From: a candidate division WWE3 bacterium
Lineage (GTDB): Bacteria > Patescibacteriota > WWE3 > UBA101185 > UBA10185
Assembly (NCBI GenBank): GCA_003564915.1
Contig: PXDX01000109.1
Coordinates: 1 to 21,518 of the forward strand
Reading direction: 5' to 3'
Length of the DNA stretch: 21,518 bases
The notes beneath the pieces were generated by a model, which did not search any database, had not been told where the DNA came from, and saw only the letters and a program-made list of their open reading frames with translations. Positions 13,802 to 19,677 of this stretch are shown one piece after another; the stretch's first letter is position 1, and every line of letters begins with the position of its first letter. The position numbers were made by a program, and so were the translations under genes.

Positions 13802-15895
13802 ATGAATAAAAGTGTAAGAAAAGAAGTAGTATTTGCGGGTAGAAAATTGGTTTTGGAGTCCGGAACGCTTTCGGCTCAAGCAAATATGGCCGTTAAAGTA
13901 ACTTATGGAGAATCTGTTGTTCTAACAACGGCAGTGGCTTCAGGATTGAATCCCGATTTGGATTATTTTCCCTTATCAATAAACTATGAGGAAAAACTAT
14001 ATGCCAGCGGATCAATAAAGACCTCGCGTTTCGTCAAAAGGGAAGGAAGGCCCACAGATGAAGCCGTTGTTACACGTAGATTGATCGATCACGCAGTAAG
14101 GCCTCTTTTTCCTGATGATTATAAGGACGAAGTGCAGGTTGTTAATACGGTTCTTTCCTTAGATAGAGAAGCTGATCCTAAATTTTTAAGCCTGCTTGGA
14201 ACATCAGCAGCTCTGACTGCATCCGATATTCCTTGGGAGGGTCCTATGGTGTCGGCCATAGTCGGCTACATTGATGGTGAGTATGTTCTTAATCCTTCTG
14301 AAGAAGAGTTGAAGATCTCGGATCTGGATCTAACGGTTTCTTTTGTTGGAGAAGACTTAAAATATCTCGCAATGGAAGCTTCAGCCGATGAAGTTCCGGA
14401 AGAAGTCATTTTAGGAGCTATAGAGTTTGCACGAAACAGGCTTGAGGATCTGGTATCCGTTCTTTTGGACTTTGTTTCCGAGTTAAATCCCAATAATGAA
14501 AAGTATGAGTATGAGCCGCAAGCTATTTCAGAAGATCTTATTTCCGATGTTAAAGATATCATTGGGGAGAGAGTTGAAGAGTTGATGTATTCGGGCCCTA
14601 AGAACAAAAAGGAATTTGGGATACAACGTGAGACTTTGATGGAAGAAGTATATGATAAATTGGAAGGAAAATATAAAAAGTCTGAGATGGCGGATTCCTT
14701 TGAAGAGATTGAAAAGGACATTCTCCAACAGCGCATAGTTAAAGATGAGCAAAGGCCGGATGGACGGGCTCTTGATGAGGTTAGAGATATTTCCGTTGAG
14801 ATAGGGGTTTTACCTAGAACTCATGGGAGTGCTCTTTTTACAAGAGGGTTAACGCAGATATTGACCGTGGCGACTTTGGGCTCACCTAACCTTGAGATGC
14901 TTATTCACGACATGTATGGAGAGGAGACCAAGCGGTTTATGCACTTCTATAATTTTCCTCCTTTTTCGGTTGGAGAGACCGGTAGGATCGGCTATCCGGG
15001 AGGCAGGGAAATAGGGCACGGAATGCTTGCAGAGAATGCATTAGAGAAGATGATCCCTTCTCAGGAAGAATTTCCTTATACCATAGTATTGATGTCCGAG
15101 ACATTATCATCCAGCGGTTCCAGTTCCATGGCTGCAGCTTGCGGATCTTCATTGGCACTAATGGATGCGGGAGTACCCATAAAAGGAATGGTCGCAGGTA
15201 TAGGAGTGGGGCTTTTGGCAACAGATGATTTCAGTGAATATAAGATAATTACAGATCTTGCTTATCGTGAAGATGCTTTTGGTTTGTTGGATTTTAAGAT
15301 GACCGGTACCAGAAAAGGTGTTACGGCCATCCAATCCGATATGAAGGCCAAGGGAATTCCTATGGATTTGCTTCCTAAGATCTTTGAGCAATCTAGAGAA
15401 GGGCGTTTACATGTTCTTGCGGAAATGGAAAAGACTATTAAAGAGCCAAAATCAGGTGTTTCTATACACGCTCCTAAAAGCGGAATGATAAAAGTTGATC
15501 CCGATAAGATCGGTATGATTATTGGAAGTGGGGGAAAAACGATAAATGAAATCCAAGACAACACGCAGACCGTTATTAGCATTGATGATGACGGTACAGT
15601 TATAGTGACCGGAAAATCGGGAGAAAAAGTTGAGAAGGCCATCGAGCATATAGAAGGTATAGTCAAAGAAGTAGAGCGCGGCGAAGTCTATGAGGGAGTA
15701 GTTGAAGACATAGTGGATTTCGGTGCTTTTGTGGAAATACTTCCTGGAAAGAGCGGCCTCCTTCACGTAAGTGAAATCTCCAAGGATTATGTTGAAAATG
15801 TTCGAGATTATCTTAAGGTAGGAGATAAAATAAAAGTTAAGGTTTTAGATGTTGATAGAGGTAAGATCAGTCTTTCCAAGAAGGCGTTGGAATAA
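13802..15895 (+). CDS. pnp: Polyribonucleotide nucleotidyltransferase (PNPase)
   Basis: A 3'-5' phosphorolytic exoribonuclease. The 697-aa protein has the full family order: the first RNase PH domain (KREGRPTDEAVVTRRLIDH), a helical linker, the second RNase PH domain, KH (IIGSGGKTINEI), and S1 (GEVYEGVVEDIVDFGAFVE). Catalytic residues of the second core are kept: the EDAFGLLDFK segment supplies the two Asp and the Lys that correspond to E. coli D486, D492 and K494, and the SGSSSMA phosphate-binding loop is present. The start has AAAGGT four bases upstream. It is preceded by a strong leader hairpin. It appears to be the intact ribonuclease of this neighbourhood. Confidence 0.97.
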   Translation: MNKSVRKEVVFAGRKLVLESGTLSAQANMAVKVTYGESVVLTTAVASGLNPDLDYFPLSINYEEKLYASGSIKTSRFVKREGRPTDEAVVTRRLIDHAVRPLFPDDYKDEVQVVNTVLSLDREADPKFLSLLGTSAALTASDIPWEGPMVSAIVGYIDGEYVLNPSEEELKISDLDLTVSFVGEDLKYLAMEASADEVPEEVILGAIEFARNRLEDLVSVLLDFVSELNPNNEKYEYEPQAISEDLISDVKDIIGERVEELMYSGPKNKKEFGIQRETLMEEVYDKLEGKYKKSEMADSFEEIEKDILQQRIVKDEQRPDGRALDEVRDISVEIGVLPRTHGSALFTRGLTQILTVATLGSPNLEMLIHDMYGEETKRFMHFYNFPPFSVGETGRIGYPGGREIGHGMLAENALEKMIPSQEEFPYTIVLMSETLSSSGSSSMAAACGSSLALMDAGVPIKGMVAGIGVGLLATDDFSEYKIITDLAYREDAFGLLDFKMTGTRKGVTAIQSDMKAKGIPMDLLPKIFEQSREGRLHVLAEMEKTIKEPKSGVSIHAPKSGMIKVDPDKIGMIIGSGGKTINEIQDNTQTVISIDDDGTVIVTGKSGEKVEKAIEHIEGIVKEVERGEVYEGVVEDIVDFGAFVEILPGKSGLLHVSEISKDYVENVRDYLKVGDKIKVKVLDVDRGKISLSKKALE

Positions 15896-15943
15896 CATCT
15901 TAGACCTTTCGCTGATTGATTATGGAAAATTACACCCCTTAAG

Positions 15944-15952
15944 TGCTAGAAT
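15944..15952 (+). promoter_or_regulatory. Extended -10 promoter of the zinc-ribbon gene (leaderless-type)
   Basis: TGC-TAGAAT is an extended -10 that ends seven bases before the ATG at 15960. No -35 at 16-18 bases and no Shine-Dalgarno are seen. It closely resembles the ATPase promoter TGC-TAAAAT. Confidence 0.5.
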
Positions 15953-15959
15953 TGAACTG

Positions 15960-16103
15960 ATGATTAGACTGTGCCCCAACTGTGCCCGTAAATTAGCTGT
16001 TTTTGATAGATATTTCTGCTCTGATTGCGGAAGCAAACTTCCGGCCAAAATATCAGCTGGAGGCCAAGTAACCACAATTCTACAAGGAGATACTAATGAC
16101 TGA
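15960..16103 (+). CDS. 47-aa zinc-ribbon protein
   Basis: A very small protein whose first 30 residues form a zinc ribbon: CPNC at 5-8 and CSDC at 18-21, with the spacing of four-Cys ribbons. A short polar tail without recognisable motifs follows. ATG 15960 was chosen because it begins directly before the ribbon and lies seven bases after an extended -10. The frame extends to 15849 but that part overlaps the end of pnp. Its last eight bases overlap the start of the Lon-like gene, and its 3' end supplies that gene's AGGAG site, so the two are translationally linked. A DNA/RNA- or protein-binding adaptor for the AAA+ partner is inferred. Confidence 0.75.
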   Translation: MIRLCPNCARKLAVFDRYFCSDCGSKLPAKISAGGQVTTILQGDTND

Positions 16104-17217
16104 AATTACTACAGATACAGATAATGACCCCAAAACCACGGATACCCTTAATATAGGTTCTGACGAGTTCATCTTTGATGAGCTAAAGAATCTTTTTGAT
16201 AGAGTAGAGGCCACTAAAGGGATGCCGGAGGACCTTAGAGAGAGAATAGAGCAAATGTTACAGCGTCTCGATAGGATGGCCAGATTAGGGCATTACGCCT
16301 CGGAATTTGATACACTTTCTCGTTACATCGAGGTTGTGACCTCTATTCCTTGGGTTAAACAGACCAAAGATACCTTAGATATTGACAGGGCACAAAAAAT
16401 GTTGGATAGCCAACATTACGGGATGCAGGATGTTAAGGAAAGGATTCTAGAATATTTAGCTACAATGACTTTGATCGATCGAAGAGGCGGGGATGCGATC
16501 GGGAATTCCCCGGTTCTTTTAATGGTAGGGTTACAAGGAGTAGGTAAAACGACTTTGGCCAGATCTATCGCTGATACCCTGGATCGCAAGTTTATAAGAA
16601 TACCCGTCGGCGGTATAGGTACGCCTTTGGAATTAAGAGGCAAATCCAAATCTCTTCCTGGAGCTGAACCCGGTCAGATAATCAAGGCTTTGATAAAGAC
16701 AGGAGTGCGCAACCCATTGATTTTGTTGGATGAGATAGAGAAAGCTAGTGGAGAGGCAAGCCTTCTCGCTGATATTATGGCCATCTTGTTAGAAATACTG
16801 GATCCCGAACAGAATGATGATTTTAGAGATCATTATGTGGACTACCCGGTAGATCTTTCCAATGTTCTGTTTATTTGTTCTGCCAACAACACAGGTACGC
16901 TTTCCGCTGCTTTGATGGATAGAATGGAGGTTATAAAAATGCCTTCCTATACCAACGAAGAGAAAGTAGTGATTGCCCGCGATTATTTATTGCCTAAGGT
17001 AAGAAAAAAATCAGGCTTGAAAGAGGAAGAGCTCAATATTGATCCTAATTTGTGGCCTAAGATCGTGACTCCTTTTGGATACGATTCCGGGATCCGTAGT
17101 TTGGACAGGATACTGCAAAGCGTTTGCAGAAAGGTTGCCAAACAGATAGTCACAGAGGATGTTTCCAGCGTTTACATAACTGAAGAAAATCTTAGGCAAT
17201 ACATGCCAAGCTGGTGA
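16096..17217 (+). CDS. Lon-like AAA+ ATPase without protease domain
   Basis: A 373-aa protein aligning by eye with the middle of Lon. Residues about 20-105 resemble the helical bundle before the ATPase (MARLGHYASEF..IPW). Residues about 110-365 are the AAA+ module: HYGMQDVKERILEYLA, Walker A G145-LQGVGKTT, Walker B LILLDEIEK (Asp212, Glu213), LDPEQND..FRDHY, sensor SANN, and the DRMEVI arginine segment. The N-terminal substrate (LAN) domain is missing. The protein ends at ITEENLRQY, where the linker to the Ser-Lys protease would begin; no protease domain is encoded nearby. The pore loop that reads YIG in Lon is Leu187-Pro-Gly here. ATPase activity is likely, proteolysis is not. AGGAG seven bases upstream supports the start. 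Confidence 0.85.
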   Translation: MTEITTDTDNDPKTTDTLNIGSDEFIFDELKNLFDRVEATKGMPEDLRERIEQMLQRLDRMARLGHYASEFDTLSRYIEVVTSIPWVKQTKDTLDIDRAQKMLDSQHYGMQDVKERILEYLATMTLIDRRGGDAIGNSPVLLMVGLQGVGKTTLARSIADTLDRKFIRIPVGGIGTPLELRGKSKSLPGAEPGQIIKALIKTGVRNPLILLDEIEKASGEASLLADIMAILLEILDPEQNDDFRDHYVDYPVDLSNVLFICSANNTGTLSAALMDRMEVIKMPSYTNEEKVVIARDYLLPKVRKKSGLKEEELNIDPNLWPKIVTPFGYDSGIRSLDRILQSVCRKVAKQIVTEDVSSVYITEENLRQYMPSW

Positions 17218-17286
17218 TGTTTCAATATGAATTTCTTGGTCTTATCTATGTATCTGGCATTTTAGGAAGATCTTATGAATTTAATG

Positions 17287-17295
17287 TGTTATAGA
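17287..17295 (+). promoter_or_regulatory. Possible extended -10 upstream of the UDG gene
   Basis: TGT-TATAGA could start RNA near 17302, leaving a short leader that contains AAAGG (17309-17313 region) before the ATG at 17321. No -35 was found. The rest of 17218-17320 shows nothing recognisable. Confidence 0.3.
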
Positions 17296-17320
17296 AGAGG
17301 TTATAGGAAAAGGTAGGAGC

Positions 17321-17959
17321 ATGGAAAAAAAGGAACTCATGGATAAGATATCTAAAAAGGTTCGGAACTGCAATAAGTGCCCGCTTTATAAGAAAGCGCA
17401 GAACGCAGTTCCTGGAGAAGGGAATATTAATTCTGATATTGTCTTTATTGGGGAGGCCCCAGGAGCTAATGAGGATAAAACAGGACGGCCATTTGTAGGT
17501 AGGGCGGGGAATTTATTGGAAAAATTACTTGATGATATAGATCTAAAACGTGAGGATGTGTGGATTGGAAATATAATAAAACACAGACCCCCTAACAACA
17601 GAGAGCCGCAACCCGGAGAGATTGCTGCCTGCGAACCTTATTTGACTCTCCAGCTTAAGGCTATAAGACCTAAGTTGGTCGTTACGCTTGGAAGGTTTGC
17701 TATGTATTATTTTTACAAGGGAGGAAAGATATCCAGAGATCACGGCAACTTGATCAGAGCCGACAAAGGTTTGTATGTCTATCCCGTTTATCATCCCTCC
17801 GCAGGTCTTCGTAACGGAAAGTTCAGGGAAGCTTTGGAGGCTGATTTTAAACGTATCCCCCAAATATTAAAGCAGATAAGAATTGAAGATAATAGTAATA
17901 AAGTAACTTCTTCCAATCAGGAAGAAAAATTGAAAGGACAATTAAGTTTGGAAATATAA
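17321..17959 (+). CDS. Family 4 uracil-DNA glycosylase with altered cluster ligand
   Basis: Removes uracil from DNA as the first step of base excision repair. The 212-aa protein has the family 4 order: an N-terminal CNKC pair (Cys17, Cys20), the GEAPGANEDKTGRPFVG active-site loop, NIIKHRPP, and a C-terminal YHPS motif with the catalytic-site His. Family 4 enzymes hold a [4Fe-4S] cluster with four Cys; here the third is His88 (CAC codon) in the KCRPP position, while the fourth, Cys104, is kept at the usual 16-residue spacing. The ATG at 17339 after AAGGA is an alternative start. The next gene begins two bases after the stop, so the two are coupled. Confidence 0.9.
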   Translation: MEKKELMDKISKKVRNCNKCPLYKKAQNAVPGEGNINSDIVFIGEAPGANEDKTGRPFVGRAGNLLEKLLDDIDLKREDVWIGNIIKHRPPNNREPQPGEIAACEPYLTLQLKAIRPKLVVTLGRFAMYYFYKGGKISRDHGNLIRADKGLYVYPVYHPSAGLRNGKFREALEADFKRIPQILKQIRIEDNSNKVTSSNQEEKLKGQLSLEI

Positions 17960-17961
17960 AA

Positions 17962-19635
17962 ATGTTGAAAATTATTAATATGAGCGGCACTGAAGGTGTC
18001 ACCAAAAACCTTATTATTTATGAGTACGGAAACGACATAATCGTGGTTGATTGTGGTATAGGCTTTCCTGACAGTGAAATGCTTGGTGTCGATATGGTGA
18101 TACCTGATTTTTCTTATTTGCAAGAAAATTCGCATAAAATACGGGGACTCGTTTTGACTCACGGTCATGAGGATCACATTGGCGCAACACCTTATTTTCT
18201 AGCCGAATTTCCCAATGTCCCAGTTTACGCAAATAAACTTGTTCTTGGTTTTCTAAAAACAAAGTTGGAGGATAAGAGACGTTATACCGGTGTACCCAAG
18301 AATCCTTCATTGCATTTGCTGAATTCCGAAAAAGGCACTACCCATTTAGGTGTATTTCAGATCGAAGCTTTTAGAGTTAATCATTCGGTTCCGGACTCTT
18401 TAGGTTTTGCAATAAAAACGCCTGAGGGAACCGTTCTTCACATTTCTGATTTCAAAATAGATTTAACCCCTATTATAGATAAGCCCATTGAATTGGGTAG
18501 AATTGCTGGCTACGGTGAGGAGGGAGTTCTTTGTTTACTTTCTGACTGCCTGGGAGTTACCACTGAAGGATATTCACAATCCGAAAGGGAATTATCCATA
18601 ACTTTTGATAGGCTCTTTGAAAATGCCGGAGAAAATCAGATCATAGTAACGACTATTTCTTCGAATATTTCAAGAATTCATCAGATAATTACCAGCGCTC
18701 AAAAATTGGGCCGAAAAGTTGTTATTTTGGGACGCTCCATTGAGCAAAGCGTTTCCGTTGCCTTAGGTCTTGGTTATCTTGAATTTGATGATAGTGTTTT
18801 TGTTTCTGCAAAAAAAGCATCTTCTTATGATGAGGCTGGTCTGGTATATATAGCTGCGGGTTGTTATGGTCAGCCCGGGTCGGCCCTAGGAAGAATAAGT
18901 AGAGGTGAGCATTCCGATGTAAAAATACGAGAGGGCGCTCACGTTATTTTTTCTGCGGATCCTAACCCTCCCGGAACCTTGGAAAGCGTTGAAAAAGTAC
19001 AGGACGATCTGACCTTGGCTGGTGCTAAGGTGATATATAGTGAGATCCAAGAGAATCTACATGTTTCGGGTCACGGAATTCGGGGAGACCTTGCTCTGAC
19101 CGCATACTTATCCAAAGCCAAATATTATATCCCTATCGGAGGGACGATCAAAAGAATGCGTGTTTATGCTGATATGATAGAGTCCTTGGGTAGAGATAAA
19201 TCATCTGTTTTTGAACAACTTGAAGGTGAAACCGTTCTTTTTGAAAACGGTGAGGTGCGAAAGGGGGATAGATACCCGGTCAAGGATGTGTTCATTGACG
19301 GTTCGAATATTGGTGATGTTGGATCTTTAGTCATTAGAGATAGAGAAAGACTCTCTGACGACGGGATATTCGTTGTTATAGTACCTCTTTCCCAAAAAGA
19401 GAGAACACCTATCGGGAATGTTGAAGTAGTTACTCGAGGGTTCGTTTTTGTGAAGGAGTCGGGCCCTTTAATGGCCAAAGCAAAGCAGACGGTGGATAAA
19501 ATATTGAAAAAAAGGAAAGCGGACATTAAAGATTGGAACAGCGTGCGAAGCGAGATAGAAAAATCTTTGTCCAAACTGTTCTATAAGGAAACAGGAAGAG
19601 ATCCTTTGATTTTTGTACAGCCCATTTATCTTTAG
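17962..19635 (+). CDS. RNase J family metallo-beta-lactamase/beta-CASP protein, divergent active site
   Basis: A 557-aa protein with the full RNase J layout (beta-lactamase, beta-CASP, C-terminal domain) and near-identical residue spacing. Present are H67-G-H69-E-D71-H72, H141 (NHSVPDS), D163 (SDFKID) and motif B H371 (HVSGH). Not present is the motif C His, a metal ligand equivalent to H390 of B. subtilis RNase J1: exactly 22 residues after motif B the usual HGE reads G393-G-T395. The beta-CASP TGSQGEP loop is changed to AGCYGQP (299-305), and the N-terminal GGxGExGKN is also altered. RNase J degrades and matures RNA by 5'-3' exo- and endonuclease action; this copy may be weakly active, altered or regulatory. 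It follows the UDG gene directly. Confidence 0.88.
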   Translation: MLKIINMSGTEGVTKNLIIYEYGNDIIVVDCGIGFPDSEMLGVDMVIPDFSYLQENSHKIRGLVLTHGHEDHIGATPYFLAEFPNVPVYANKLVLGFLKTKLEDKRRYTGVPKNPSLHLLNSEKGTTHLGVFQIEAFRVNHSVPDSLGFAIKTPEGTVLHISDFKIDLTPIIDKPIELGRIAGYGEEGVLCLLSDCLGVTTEGYSQSERELSITFDRLFENAGENQIIVTTISSNISRIHQIITSAQKLGRKVVILGRSIEQSVSVALGLGYLEFDDSVFVSAKKASSYDEAGLVYIAAGCYGQPGSALGRISRGEHSDVKIREGAHVIFSADPNPPGTLESVEKVQDDLTLAGAKVIYSEIQENLHVSGHGIRGDLALTAYLSKAKYYIPIGGTIKRMRVYADMIESLGRDKSSVFEQLEGETVLFENGEVRKGDRYPVKDVFIDGSNIGDVGSLVIRDRERLSDDGIFVVIVPLSQKERTPIGNVEVVTRGFVFVKESGPLMAKAKQTVDKILKKRKADIKDWNSVRSEIEKSLSKLFYKETGRDPLIFVQPIYL

Positions 19636-19661
19636 CGTTGCTTTTGTTAAGATATCAACTT

Positions 19662-19670
19662 TGGTATCAT
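19662..19670 (+). promoter_or_regulatory. Extended -10 promoter of ftsK (leaderless-type)
   Basis: TGG-TATCAT ends seven bases before the ATG at 19678, with no Shine-Dalgarno between. A TTGTTA at 19644 is spaced by only 15 bases. The spacing matches the other leaderless-type starts. Confidence 0.45.
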
Positions 19671-19677
19671 TCTGACA

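Noticed and set aside
14266..14736. 156-aa open frame on the - strand
   Set aside because: Opposite the linker region of pnp, Ser-rich and with no start signals.
15849..15959. Longer start for the zinc-ribbon frame
   Set aside because: It overlaps the 3' end of pnp and has no features; the ATG at 15960 directly follows an extended -10 and starts at the ribbon.
17218..17320. Separate gene fragment holding the missing Lon protease domain
   Set aside because: The gap is about 100 bases and no protease motif is seen in any frame.
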